A stretch of 64,000 nt of DNA from Okapia johnstoni (Eukaryota; Chordata; Mammalia; Artiodactyla; Giraffidae). A program made the translations under genes and the position numbers. The first letter of the stretch is position 1. Each line of letters starts with the position of its first letter. The stretch spans positions 3,348,001 to 3,412,000 of the forward strand of contig CM044309.1 in NCBI GenBank assembly GCA_024291935.2, given 5' to 3'. The notes below the pieces were generated by a model. It saw only the letters and a list, made by a program, of their open reading frames with translations, was not told the origin of the DNA and searched no databases. Shown piece after piece: positions 44,480 to 56,960 of the stretch.

Positions 44480-44625
44480 CCTGTATACCTAGAGTAGACT
44501 TTGTGATCCTTGATGGAGGGACCATATCTTCCCCATTTCCATGACCCAGGACGCAGACTCATGTCTGAATTTGTAGAAGGTATTCAGTAGGAAAAAAAAA
44601 AAAATGAATGAATGGATGAGTTATA
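44480..44625 (+). mobile_element. L2 LINE 3' end
   Basis: It has the L2 3' pattern: 'agactttgtgatccttgatgg', 'agggaccatatctt', 'aggtattcagtagg', ending in A-rich and AATG repeats. Confidence 0.65.
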
Positions 44626-45502
44626 GCATTGTTCACATATTTGTTTAAAATATATATGAAAATGTCTAGAAGCATTTTAATTTAAGTATGTATTAAAACT
44701 TTTGCCATTACTACAAAAATACTGTTTAAAATGATACCGCCTAAGGGACTGGGTCAGAATTCAGTAAAAGAAAAATACATCATTTGGTTCTGATGGAGTT
44801 TACATATACATTAAAGAATGATTACTAGGAAAATGACTGCTTTTAAAGGACCTGGGAGGACTGGGAAACTTTTGACAGGGGAAATCAGAAATGTGCAGTC
44901 CAGTGAAGAATTAAACTACTGGGAGTAATAATATGGGCTGATGCACTCAATATAGCAGTAATGCCCTCTGAGAAGGATAGGAAATAATTCAGTTCCTCCA
45001 GCCTGCATGGAAGCTAAATACAGTATGACAAGAAATAGTAGCAGTACTCATTATGTCTGATTGCTAATTACTCCTTTGAATGATTCAGTTATGCCTGCTA
45101 CTAGATAATTAGTTTAGTAATTTATGGCTGCAGCACAAACTAGTATTTTAATTTTTGAAGCACAACTTTCACAATACCTACAGTTCAGATAATATCTTTC
45201 TTTTTTATTAAATTTTAAATTGCTTTTTTGAAAGCCTATAAAAGAGAAAAAAATCCTTGCATTTTTTCCCACATGTATTTCATGCAAAAGTTAGACACTT
45301 TATGGAATTTTATTTAACTTTAAGCTGCAGGAAAATAACATCTTATTAAGTCCTGGTTCACTGTGCTTAATTTTCCCAATTTTGTGGGTAAAGGGGGTGA
45401 AATACTTTAGAAGAGTCTATAAGTGACTTAATTTAACTGCTGCCAAATTTCATGGTCCAGAAAGACACTGAACTTTTGATAATTCACCTCCCCTTTTCAT
45501 AG
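44626..45502. other. Unassigned AT-rich DNA
   Basis: No recognised repeat or gene. Confidence 0.35.
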
Positions 45503-45869
45503 GACTTCTAGGTGGCGCTAGTGGTAAAGAGCCCACCCGCAGCACAGGAGATGTAGGAGACCTGGGTTGATCCCTAGGTCGGGAAGATCCCCTGGAGGAG
45601 GGCACAGCAACCCACTCCAGTATTCTTGCCAGAAGAATCCCATGGACAGAGGAGTCTGGTGGGCTACAGTCCATGGGGTCACTAAGAGTCAGACACGACT
45701 GAGCAACTTCACTTTCACTTTTCCTTTTCATGCACTGGAGAAGGAAATAGCAACCCACTCCAGTATTCTTGCCTGGAGAATCCCAGGGACGGCGGAGCCT
45801 GGTGGGCTGCCGTCTATGGGGTCGCACAGAGTTGGACACGACTGAAGCGACTTAGCAGCAGCAGCAGCA
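45503..45869 (+). mobile_element. Three-part SINE: tRNA head + two Bov-A units
   Basis: In order: a tRNA-derived head (45503-45570, 'cttctaggtggcgctagtgg'), a first Bov-A unit to 'cactttcactttt' near 45722, and a second Bov-A unit ending in AGC repeats at 45855-45869. The head is that of Bov-tA and the rest is a Bov-A2 dimer, all in one orientation. No clear TSD was found. Confidence 0.88.
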
Positions 45870-45957
45870 TTCTTAAACACCTGTTTTTAGTTCAACATTC
45901 CCATCAACTTATTGGTTGTTTCCCAAATTCAGATAGTGCTAAAAAACTAAATCTGAG

Positions 45958-46000
45958 GGAGTGCCCTGGTGTTCCAGTGGTGAGCTAAAAAATTCTGACT
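45958..46000 (+). mobile_element. Possible tRNA-derived SINE head (CHR-like)
   Basis: 'gtgccctggtgttccagtggtgagc' resembles the 5' end of cetartiodactyl tRNA-derived SINEs. Only about 40 bp is recognisable. Confidence 0.3.
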
Positions 46001-48704
46001 CCAAAACAATGTCAGATATTTGGCCCAAAGGCAGCATTGATCAGTTAAATTCGCATGACAGTTTCAAGTTAGTTATATGTTTATTTTCTTTATTTGTGTA
46101 CATAGTGGACACATCTGCAAACTGTTGAATAATATTGTAAATTACTGACTTAAAATATGCCTTACTTAGATTTTGGATGAGGGCCTGAATTCTGAGTAGC
46201 TGATAGAAAAGTTGTGACTTAAAATCGGTGTAATTAAGACTGGATAATTTTCACAATGAGAGGGAGCAACATCTTAGAATAACAAATTTTTAAAATCTTA
46301 TTAAGCATTTGGTTTTGCCATCCCCACTACATCAAAATGAGTGTTTTGAATATTAGTTCACAATACCCCAGAAACATTTGCCTTATGGCTAAGACTTTTT
46401 AATCTAGCATCTCAAAATTAAGACTATCTGGCATTGCTTGCTTCTCCTCTTTGCTTTCTACTTGGTGCTTTACTTTTAACTGTAATACAATTCAAAATAC
46501 CCACAGTTTGTACTTTCTCTATTGTTCTTGTACCTGATATTTACCAGTGAGGGATCAATGTTCTAAAGGGCAGTCCTGACAGCGTTATTTCAGTGAACAT
46601 CAGGCTTGTGTTTATTACAGACTGAATCTATGCCCTTTATTGCCAACAGTCTAACTTGAAATATGTGTTCCTTGACCCATTTAATAAATGGTTCCCCACA
46701 GATAGGGCAGTGTGCAACTCTTCTGTTTTTCTCCAGATGGCTTTAAAAAAATCTCTTACCCATAAGGCAGTCTGTCTAACCATCAAAGCATCATATTGAC
46801 CTTTCCAACTTTGATCAGGGTGACAGTGGCTGGTTGTTGGTGCTTCTTTTTTTCTGAGTTGCTAACTGGAGAGCCAACAGAACAGCGTGCCACTGGAGTC
46901 TGAGGCCAGTCAACTGTGTTCACATGTTTAGCCCATTCTTTACTTATTTCAGTTCTAATTGTAGATAATCTAAAATAGAACACAACTGTTAGAAAATGTA
47001 TATGTGTCAGTTATGTTAGGCACAAAGCTTACATATAGATTTCTGCCAAATTATAAAGCCCAATAATATATTACATTTTAGTCTATATTACAACATTACT
47101 TTGATTCTCCTCCCGCTAGTAAAAAAAATAGAGAAAGCATTGATTATCAATATTGATATATTATAGTGTTAATTGTTTATAAAACTCTTTAGAAGGAAAA
47201 TACTAAATCTTGTGTTATAAGTCAGCCAGCTCAAAATTTTTTCAAGAGTTAAAGAAATATCATCACAATTTTCAAAATTGCATTATTCACAAAACATTTT
47301 ATTTGGTGCTGAACTTTTAATGTATTTTTTACACTTCTTCTTTGACCTTTAATTTTCTAAATGCAAAATATAATAGATTATGAGATAAAAATATCTCTAA
47401 AAAAAAAAGGAAAATGTTCTTTACATTTCCATATATGTGTATTACCTATAATTAAGATTTTTTGAGCATTATTCCTCAGAGGAAAAATCAATCCATTTTC
47501 TGATCTTATAAATTTTATTCAGAGTGATCATTTTCATCTTATTTGAGTACACTGTTTAAATAGTTGCAGTATAGTATTTCCTACTGTGTCTCATCAGTAC
47601 TTTTAAAGAATTAATTAGCTTGACATAGAATTTGATAGTTCTAAGGGCTAAGAACTTTGTGCTCATGATAAATGATGTTATGTTGCATCATATAATTTTA
47701 TATGAATAAGCAATATTTTTTTACTCACACCCTCACAAATACATGCGTGGATGTACATGCGTGTGTGTGTACATATACATATAATATAAATACAATTGGA
47801 ATTCTTGGCTGTTTACGAGTTCAGCCTTTAGAGGTGCTTAACAGTCTGTACAGCTTTGTGTATGGTCACTTTAGACATGATGTCTCTGGAAGCAAGGGGA
47901 GGAAGGAGAGAGAGTGAGCATGGGCGTAATGACTGATGAGGAAGCGACGTTTTAGCATACACGTTATTTATTTGTTTGGTCACGCTTGTGAGCCACATGC
48001 CAAGAATACAAACAGGAGTGTAAACAGGAACAAGCCAGACTCCATGCCTGCAACGAGTTTAACATCTACCGAGAGATAAATGAACACACATAATCTACAG
48101 TCAAAGCGAGAGACGGCAATCAGAGAAATAGACTCAAAGTGCTAATTTGACCCAGCGAAAGGAAAGGACTATTAATTTAGCCTTGAACAACTGTCTCAGT
48201 GATGCTGATATTGTCCTCATTCGGGGTCACAGTGTCAATGTCATGAGTTTTGTTAATGTTATTTCAAATAAGTCACAGGTTTTTAAAGAAATTGCGTACT
48301 TTGGGAGCATATTGGTATAAGCAGACATAAAGATGACATTTGAGAGCCTTAAGTGAAAATGGAACTTTGACTGCCTTTCTATATTTGCAGAATTTTGTAC
48401 CATTTTATGTATGTATGTATATATGTATGTATATTATTTGCCAAGCCTAGGGGTAGGCTAACTCGGTCTCAAATTTATAAGGCTAGCAGAAGTTACAGTC
48501 TGGTATAAAGGCATGGCTAGGATTAGGTACAATAGAGGACCTCCTGCAGCTCCAGAATTCCAGTATCAGAAGTAGCACATCTCTGATTTCAAGGTAGACT
48601 GGATACTTCTACAAAGAACAAAGTGAGTATAGTGTAGTTTGAGTGTCTCACAGGTGGGTACCAGCAAGAAGAGGGCAGAGCCTCTTTCAGGTAAGGCAGA
48701 CAGC
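46001..48704. other. Unassigned AT-rich DNA
   Basis: The longest stretch (2.7 kb) without a confident repeat. A CA/TG-rich bit lies at about 47757-47785 and a TATG run at 48400-48432. A weak old-repeat look at 47990-48070 could not be assigned. No gene signal. Confidence 0.4.
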
Positions 48705-49048
48705 TGGAGAAGACTCTTGTGAGTCCTTCAGACTCCAAGGAGATCAAACCAGTCAATCCTAACGGAAATCAACCCTCAATATTCATTGGAAGGACTGATG
48801 CTGAAGATGAAGCTCCAATATTTTGGCCACCTGATGTGAAAAGCTGACTCATTGGAAGAGACCCTGATGCTGGGAAAGACTGAAGGCAAAAGAAGAGGGA
48901 AGCAGAGGAAGAGATGGTTAGATGGCATCACCAACTCAATTGGGCATGACTCTGAGCAGACTCAGAAACGGTGATGGACAGGGAAGCCTGGCGTGCTGCA
49001 GCCCATGGGGGTGCAAAGAGGCGGGCACAGCTTAGCAACTGAACAACA
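48705..49048 (+). mobile_element. BovB LINE, 3' fragment
   Basis: The end of the BovB ORF and the 3' tail, from 'ggagaagactcttgtgag' to 'gcaactgaacaacaa'. It is more diverged than most copies here, and no clean TSD was found. Confidence 0.92.
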
Positions 49049-49395
49049 AAAACGGACAGAATACTTTTCCAAACCGGAGTCATTCCAGTGATGCAAGGTG
49101 GGGGCAGTGGTAGCTAGCATCGCATAGATAGACAATTAGACATCTAAAGGTGGGGTTTGTTTCAGAAGGTAGGGCAAATGTTTTTGAAACTCTGGTGTGA
49201 GCTTTCAAATTCTTCCAAGAAAATTTCACAAATACATACAAACTACCATTACATAATTTCGCGGATTTCATAGACTATGTGAAACCTTTACCAGTTTAAG
49301 CACCAGTGGGTAAGTAGAGGCAGGGATAATGGAAGGAGGGCATTTTCCTTCAGTTGATAAAGAACCTTACATCTCAGATCAACCTGATGCGTGTT
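49049..49395. other. Unassigned DNA
   Basis: No recognised element. Confidence 0.3.
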
Positions 49396-49591
49396 CAGTA
49401 TAACATCCTTGTCTCTTTGGGATCTCATAGACTGCAGCTTGCCAGGCTCTTCTGTCCGTGAAATTCTCTAGTCAAGAACACTTGAGTGGGTTGCCATCCC
49501 CTTCTCCAGGGGATCGTCCCAACCCAGGGATCAACCTGGGTCTTCCACATTGCAGGAAGATTCTTTACAGTCTGAGCCACCAGGGAAGCCC
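49396..49591 (-). mobile_element. Bov-tA SINE
   Basis: A minus-strand Bov-A unit and tRNA-derived head ending 'ctgagccaccagggaagccc'. The Bov-A end is degraded. Confidence 0.88.
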
Positions 49592-49779
49592 TCCCTGATG
49601 GACACCGGCATTAGAACCGCGATGTGGAGGTCTGCGGCTAGAAGTCACTTGGCTGACCTGGTCATGTGCGTTGGCGGAATCTTTGGTGGCAACTCTGGTG
49701 CTCTGTCTCACTTGTCCTATTCTTTATCATCTAATTTAAGAACCAATTCATACATTTAATCCTTTGGGAAGCTTGCCCT

Positions 49780-49945
49780 TGCCATTCTTTGTTCAGTACC
49801 TTTTTAAATCTCATAATTCTCTTCTGTAATAAAGTCACAACTTTTGGAGAGAACAAACTGTGTCTTATTTCTTTCTGAATCTTTGTTTCCAGCATAGTGC
49901 CAGGCACGTGAGAGAAAATCTTTATCTTGTGAATGAATAAAAGCC
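49780..49945 (+). mobile_element. L2 LINE 3' end
   Basis: It has the L2 3' pattern: 'aacaaactgtgtcttatttc', 'ccagcatagtgccaggcacg', 'gtgaatgaataaaag'. Confidence 0.7.
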
Positions 49946-50954
49946 AACTGCTATATTGTGTACAGAAAATTTTGCTCTGTGCTAGGGACTAGGACACTTT
50001 TCACAGCTTCAGAAACTAAATCAATGCATAAAAAATTTCATGTAATCTGAAACAAGTGTTTTTATACGAATTGAATTGGGATGCATATATACAGTATAAT
50101 ATAAGATGCGCTGCCATGCAAAGGGGAACAGAAATGAGCCAAGCATAGCACAGAATTTGGGAACACTGACTGGCTCACAGCTCTGAAGTAGAGGCCTATT
50201 ATGTTAGCAAATTTCTGGATGTTAATCTGTCTCCCCTGATTGTTCAGCTGGTGCTTCAAAACAGACTGCTTTCTTCATGTTAACCCTTTTTTTCTTATTG
50301 AAATATCTCAAGGCTTCAGGACTGGCATACCTTAAGTCTTGTATAAAAGATAAGGCATTCACTGTGGAATACAAAACCAGAAAAGTGGGATTATTTTCCT
50401 CCAACAACAAGAAAAAAAAAAGTTTATTGTGAGAGAAGAAGAGGTCTTTAATTAGAGTAGGGAAAACAAGTTCAAACACAGTAGGATAAATCTGTGATTT
50501 AGCTGTCTCCCCAAAGTACTAGCTTTTGTTCAAATAATACCCCAAATCACTGATGTTTGAATTTGTAGAGAAAATATATAATTTTATAGGACTCTGTACC
50601 ATTTTCTTAGTTTCAAAGAATTATGTCATTCAGGACTTAAATATCAAAAAATAGGTTTAACCTAAACCTGATGGAACACAAAATCAATCACAAAAATCGC
50701 CAATAATCAAATATCAAGAGCTTCTTTATATTTACTTATTCCCTAAGCATTAGTAGATCATTTCAGTTATCCAGTCTCTTGCTTTTAGGAACTTTTAAGT
50801 TAACTGGACTGAAATCATCTGTATGTCAGCTTGCGTACATGTACATTTTCACATAGGTGTTATCATTGTACTTAAGGTCGTAGAAACACACGTATTCTCC
50901 AAACATTTTACACAAAACCTTACCTGTGGTCATTTGTCTAGTCTGGTAGCTTAA
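49946..50954. other. Unassigned AT-rich DNA
   Basis: No recognised repeat or gene. An A run lies at 50412-50420. Confidence 0.35.
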
Positions 50955-51185
50955 AGTCTTTCTAGTGACCTCTCAGTTCCAAACTGTCTTCATCGCTGCT
51001 ATTTTTTTCTGCCTAGAACCCCAAATCCAGTCTCAGTTTTACCTGATAACTCTTTAGCCCTTACCTATCTTTTAGAATTCAGCTCAAGTCTACCTTCTGG
51101 CATTGTTCAGTCTATTTCAGCTGTTTCCTCTCTGTCCTTTGAGCACAATGTACACAACTCTAAAACACCTTTGTCTCTGCCCCAC
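50955..51185 (+). mobile_element. L2 LINE fragment
   Basis: It has an L2 pattern: 'tttctgcctagaacccc', 'tatcttttagaattcagctcaagtc', 'gagcacaatgtacacaactc'. Confidence 0.65.
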
Positions 51186-51309
51186 TTTGGCTTTTGGCGA
51201 CAGAAGCTGTGCAAGAGGTTGCTCGCTAGTGCCCAGCACGGGTGCTGGAACACGGCAAGTTCTCAAACACTTTGCAGTACAGTAATGGATGACTGCTCAA
51301 GCTCCAATC

Positions 51310-51470
51310 TTACAGCCATTCTAAGCACTTCACAGTTATTAACTCATTTAGTACAACACTCATCTGATCTTGTTATCTCTTATACCAAAGAGGAAGGCAG
51401 AGAAAACTATGATGGAGATTAAGCCGCTTTTCTGAGGTCAGACAGCTAGTAAGTGGCGCAGTAGTGGCTA
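51310..51470 (-). mobile_element. MIR SINE
   Basis: It has a minus-strand MIR pattern: 'attctaagcacttcacagttattaactcattta', 'ccaaagaggaaggcagag', 'tgaggtcagacagctagtaagtggc'. Confidence 0.8.
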
Positions 51471-53469
51471 TAATAGAATAATCACGATAATTGTGATAAT
51501 GACCCTAGGCTTCTGCTGCAGAGCATACACTCCTGAATATCTCCTTTTCCTCACCTGATATATCTTTGAAAGTACTGGATGATTGACCTTGTTCCCAAAA
51601 GAATGATGAATGATTTATTGCTTGTATGCCTGCTCAAAGTACTTATTAACCTCGATCTCGTCATTAATTCAATAAATATTTATTGCATCCCTACCCTGAG
51701 GCATGCACTGGGAATATACAAATGCATAAATATATACTGACTACAGGTGACTGAGACTCATAAATGCAAAATGTATTCTAACATTTTGTATTTTGTTAAC
51801 ATTGTGTCCTAGGAATGTTTGTCCTACACTACTTCATTTTAGAACAAGTGCAATGACAATTTTCAGAAAAGCTTAAAAATTTATCTTCTGCCAGGTAGAC
51901 ATTTGACTCTGCCAAAGATATTAAAGTACATTTTGTAGTGAATTATCATAATTGCCCTCCATAGCTGCTCAATTTTACGAGTTTGTTTGCATCTATACAT
52001 TTCTCTGCAATTCACCGAGTTTATAAAACTATCAGAAAATAAAAACATTTATCTGCAATACACAGTTTATAAAACTATCAGAAAATAAAAAGCCTAATCT
52101 AAAATTAAGTATCTCTATTTTATTTTCACTGACAATGAAAATGCTTATCTAAATTTTTTTTTATTTTATTCTGTCTTCATAACCAAGCACAACTTTAACA
52201 CTTCCAGGATCTTAGTTTCCTTTCCAACTGTCATTCTGAAGAATAAGTGGAATATAGAGTTTGGAAGTTATATTTGCTTTGCATGAATAAAAAGCAATAA
52301 AAGCTGTTTTTCCCCATCCCTGAATTATGTAGCAATGACTCATAGAGCAGATAAGGGATATTATGAGATGTCATTTTCACAGGCACTTTTCTAAACCTGG
52401 CAATGGATAATATAAAAACTTGAGTATACTTTAAAATTTTTAAATGCTCTTTGATGGCAGGAGTGGCTTTCATTTTTGTGTTTATTGATAGCATTTTCCT
52501 CTCCTGATTTAACCATAGTCTAGTAGGCCATTTCATTTTTTACAAAATGTCTTGTGACTCTCTACACATAACATGTTTTGCAGCATTACAGAAAAGGGGC
52601 ATACTACTGTGCCTCCATGTTTAGAAACATTCCTTCCAAGGAATAGAATCACTTTATAATTGTGCTGTCATATGACACCATTTTAGATTTATAAAACTTT
52701 GTGGCTTGTGTATATTTAATGCATTATATTTTGTGCCTTGTCTATTTCATTACTCAAGATATGGGAGTCACTGAGCTATTGCTTATTATTAATGCCTTTC
52801 TGTTTCATCTTTAATTCCACTCATTCTTATATTGATAACAAACATAATTTTATGCTAAAGTACAATAATGATAATTCTTCAGTAATTTACTAATTATGCA
52901 ATCTTTTAAGAAAAAAAAAAAATTTTAAAGTAAATCCCCTAAAAGAGAGCTTTGCGTGTATCAGTATAGTCTTTTAAAGCATTGAGGGAAATAATTACTA
53001 ATGGTGACCAAAGGGTTATACTTGGAAATCACAGGTGATAACTAACAAAGAAGATTTAATGTTTTGTTCAGATTTTTACTGTTGCAAGTATGATCGATGA
53101 GTATATTTGTGCTGCTCCTCAGAAATTACTTAACTCTTTCTAGCTCCTGAAATATCCGTCTACCTATGGATCTCACCTTCCTAATGAAATGAGTAATCTC
53201 ATTGTTAGGTAAGGCTTGTACCGTGGCTGGATTTAGAAAACAATAGGGAGTAGCTAAAGTGACCTAAAATTGATGCTCTTTCTAAGCCTAATTGTTCTTC
53301 CCAGATGCTTTTCTCCTTTCCATTCTTCTTGAAGAAATGAACTTGAATTACTAACCCTTTTGTACTGAATATTAGGTCAGAAAAAGTTATATTTCTTTTC
53401 CTTGGTGTTTCTACAACTCTTTTTGCTTTCTTATATTATTGCCAATTACCACCTTATATTTAGTTAACT
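51471..53469. other. Unassigned AT-rich DNA
   Basis: Two kb with no young transposon. An old-repeat look at 51665-51760 ('aataaatatttattgcatccc') and a possible MIR at 53110-53220 are too weak to name. A tandem duplication at 52005-52091 is listed separately. The 101-codon minus frame at 52231-52536 has no domain. Confidence 0.4.
52005..52091. repeat. Imperfect tandem duplication, period 46-48 bp
   Basis: A unit starting CTGCAA and containing TTTATAAAACTATCAGAAAA occurs at 52005 and again at 52053. A 2-bp length difference near the start changes the period from 48 to 46. Confidence 0.9.
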
Positions 53470-53590
53470 GTCTTCTGATTTATACGATGATATCCACAAG
53501 ATATCAAGCTCTATCTTATTTATGCTTTTAGCCCTACTGCCAAGGATAGTGTCTGGCATAAAGCAGATACTCAATAACTATTTTTTAGAC
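53470..53590 (+). mobile_element. L2 LINE 3' end
   Basis: It has the L2 3' pattern: 'aagctctatcttatttatgc', 'aggatagtgtctggcataaagc', 'agatactcaataacta'. Confidence 0.65.
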
Positions 53591-55075
53591 TTCTGAAGAG
53601 TTTATAGTATAAAAGACTTAGGCATCTGCACAAAAATTGATTCTTGCTGGCAAATAAATCAATATCTTGCTTAACTTCAGCTTAATTGTCAGGAAATAAT
53701 GTTGAAATAATCAACTTCAACTGCACTTTCCTTTAGTAGTTTCTTAAACATGGCAGCTGATTCTTTGCTATTTAAGTGATATAACTAATGTCAAATATGA
53801 TTGACATGTAGTCTTGAATCTTCATATCCAGGTCAAGTATAGATGGTTGTAGAAATCTTCATATATGTAAAACCATGACATCACAAATGTACAATTCTAA
53901 ATTTCCAAACATGACTCAAAATTAAACCTTTCCACCATTAATTTTAAAGGACATTGTTTAAAGTTCTGTACTGTATCTAAAATTGTTGTAATATTTAATG
54001 TTGGCTATATCAAGTCTTGAGTGTTGGGACAGAAATTCATTTCTCTTTCCAAAATTTTGTTCACATGACGCTGTTACATGCTTTCTCCTGGTGCAAAGCT
54101 GATCCATTATCTTGCCTTTCTCTCTTCTTAATTAAAAACATACATTTAAACAATTGAGAAAAATTCAAGATAAAATACATTTCACAAACATATAAAAAGA
54201 AAAGACAGACCTAGGTTGGAATCTACTAGTATTTGTAATGCAACCTTAAGTTTATGACTGATAAAAAGAATGAAATAACACATAAAGAGAATTTTTGTTA
54301 ACTTGAAAAAATTTTTAAAGATTTTATTTATTATGGCCTTAAAATATAAAATCAGAAAATACATGTTCATAAATGGATATTTATAAAGTTATTGTATTAT
54401 AAGTGGATGACTTTTATTTTATCACTCTCTTCCCCAAATGAAGTATATACTTTTTTTTAATTAAGTGAGAAAGCACATAAGTGAAGGTTTCTCATGGAAA
54501 CAAAATCATAATGATCAATTAATTTGATTTTATTTTTAAATAAAAGCATCTGGTATTAGATACTCATGAGGCTTGGTAGTTAAGTGTAAAAAAGGATAAT
54601 AAGTTAAGTAACAAATCTAAGTCAATTTATGTATAAATACTTTATAACATTTTATTTCGCTTCTTCTCTGTATGTACATCTGATGCAATTGATGTCTACA
54701 TAATAGATAATTGCATGTGATATGATAAATGCTATGATTAAAGTCTACAAAAGTGACCTTGAGAGCATCTAGAAGTGACATCTGACCAAAACAAAGGAGT
54801 CTAGATTTTTCTAGAAAATGTTGCATTTGAGTTGAGTCTTGAAAAAGTAGGAGGCATAACTATGAAAATAGTAAGGAAAGTGAAATGCATTTCAAACAGG
54901 TAAGAGATTATGGCAAACATGGCATATTATGGAATTGTGAGGAAGTTTAAGCTGTACCTAGAAGTGGAGACATAAAAACGAGGAGGCAGGAAGCGTTCAA
55001 ATCCATAAGGACCATTTAGGTCACGTTAGGGAGTTTATCTTAACTCCCAATGGGGAGTTATTGAAAGAAGTTAAC
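53591..55075. other. Unassigned DNA, old-repeat-like at its end
   Basis: No gene. From about 54750 to 55075 the sequence ('gttgagtcttgaaaaagtagg', 'ggaccatttagg', 'gggagttattgaaagaagtt') has the look of a widespread ancient mammalian repeat that I cannot name with certainty. The BovB below interrupts it. Confidence 0.35.
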
Positions 55076-55085
55076 CAGAAGTGGC

Positions 55086-55300
55086 TCCTTGGAAAAGACC
55101 CTGATGCTGGGAAAGATTGAAGGCAGGAGGAGAAGGGGACGACAGAGGATGAGATGGCTGGATGGCATCACCGACTCAATGGACATGAATTTGAGTAAGC
55201 TCCAGGAGTTGATGATGGACAGGGAGGCCTGGCGTGCTGCAGTCCATGGGGTCACAAAGAATCGGACATGACTGAGAGACTGAACTGAACTGAACTGAAG
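55086..55300 (+). mobile_element. BovB LINE, short 3' copy
   Basis: The last about 215 bp of BovB, ending in tandem TGAAC units. Imperfect TSDs CAGAA(G/A)TG(G/C)C lie at 55076-55085 and 55301-55310. Confidence 0.94.
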
Positions 55301-55310
55301 CAGAAATGCC

Positions 55311-56171
55311 AGTGTCAGCCTTACATCCTTTTTTTCTGCAGCCAAAGATGTTGATAATCAAAGAGAGAGAGGGAGTCTGGAGAGAAAGGAGAGTGTTTCT
55401 CCTTGGATAGCCTCTATTTTCTCTAGAAGTAAATTGCTGAAATTGTCCCCTGTGAGTGAGGATGAGGAGCTCGGAGTAGCCTGTTTATGGAATGTGCTGT
55501 ATCATCTGTGGGGAAACGGGGCAGAGAACTGACCCGCGAAGTTGTAAGAAGTGATTGGTACACACTGTCAATCTTTCCTTTCAGTTTGTCATGGCACTGG
55601 TTCACATCCCAGAAAGGTCAGAAAACATTGCAGCTAAGTCCCTAAGGCACAGGCATCTGAGTTTAGGTTGATTTGAGATTTGGGCTTTAAAAAACATAAA
55701 AACCAGGAACAGAGGTTAAGGATATGGGAAGGCAGCCAAGTGATAAGCTGCAGAGTCTTGACTAGATACAGAAGGGGGTGAAGCCAGGATGGAGCAACAG
55801 ATTGGAAACTGGTGCCGGCCAGCCTAGGTCATGTTTAGAAAACAGCAGGCTATGAGAATCCTGAAAGGGCATGCGATCATGCTGAAAGCGTAGAGTATTG
55901 GAGTTTGCAGTTTTAAAGGTGGAGGAATTCTGGGAAAGTTTGAGAGATTCACCTTAAAAACTTTCAGAAACAGTGATGTAGTTTTGTAAGAGAATGAAGT
56001 GAAAATGTATTTAAACAATCTTAAAGGATCCTATCATTCTTATCTCTATGACTATTCGCCAGGAAATAATTCAAGATGGCACAAATATTATTAATAACCT
56101 AAGACATTCACTAGAGCTTTGTAAATAATACCAAATTATTACAAAAAAGTGAGTGTGTGTGCACATGCACA
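55311..56171. other. Unassigned DNA
   Basis: Possibly the continuation of the unnamed old repeat seen before the BovB. No gene is recognised. Confidence 0.3.
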
Positions 56172-56316
56172 CTCAATACCTCAGTCATGTCCAACTCTTT
56201 GGGGCCCTGTGGACTGTAGTCCGCCAGGCTCTTCTGTCCATGGGACTCCCCAGGAAAGCATAGTGGAGTGGGTTGCAATTTCCTCCTCCGGAGGATCTTC
56301 CCTGACCAGGGATCCT
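56172..56316 (-). mobile_element. Bov-tA SINE, partial
   Basis: A minus-strand Bov-A unit followed by only the first part of the linker ('ggatcttccctgaccagggat'). The tRNA head is missing. Confidence 0.85.
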
Positions 56317-56359
56317 GCAATAACAGAGAAGGGTTTAAATGAATTATGACAAATCAAAA

Positions 56360-56960
56360 TATCTGTGGAAGTATTAATTGGTAGAGCCTTTATGGAAGCA
56401 ATTCAGCCTTGTCCATCAATTTTAAATGCAAATGTCATTCAATCAGGAATTCCACTTCTACAAATTTGCCCTAAAGACATATTTATATATATGCAAAATG
56501 AACAAGGTAGTTTGTAGCTGCATCATTGGTAAGAGTAAAATGCCCATAAGTAGGGAACTGCCTGGTACATCCATTTACTGGAATATTATGAAACTATAAA
56601 AATTTAATTTGAAAACTCTTTCCTAATGTGAAATTCTCTCCAAGATACATTGTTAATTGAAAAAGTAAAAAACAACGTTCAAAACAGAGTATGTGGTATA
56701 ATGTCATGTTATATTGAAAGGGGAAAGTTCATACATGTATTTCCATACGTATGTATATGTGTATAAATCAGTTTCAGATAAGTTTAGTCACCGATGAGAA
56801 GAGATTTCGGAGGGTGAGGAGAACAGAATTGGAAAAACTTTCATAGCTATTTTATAATATATCTTTTTCATTCTGTGAATTTTGAATCATAAGAATGTAT
56901 TACCATTTGGAAATTTTAAAAACCCAAGCTATATAATAAATCTAAACATAAAAGTTATTG
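56360..56960 (+). mobile_element. L1M LINE 3' end
   Basis: It has the order of an L1M 3' end: 'tcaggaattccacttctac', 'ccctaaagacatatttat', 'tggtacatccatttactgg', 'ctccaagatacattgttaattg', 'gaatgtattaccatttggaaa'. The old element has the expected internal gaps. Confidence 0.8.
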
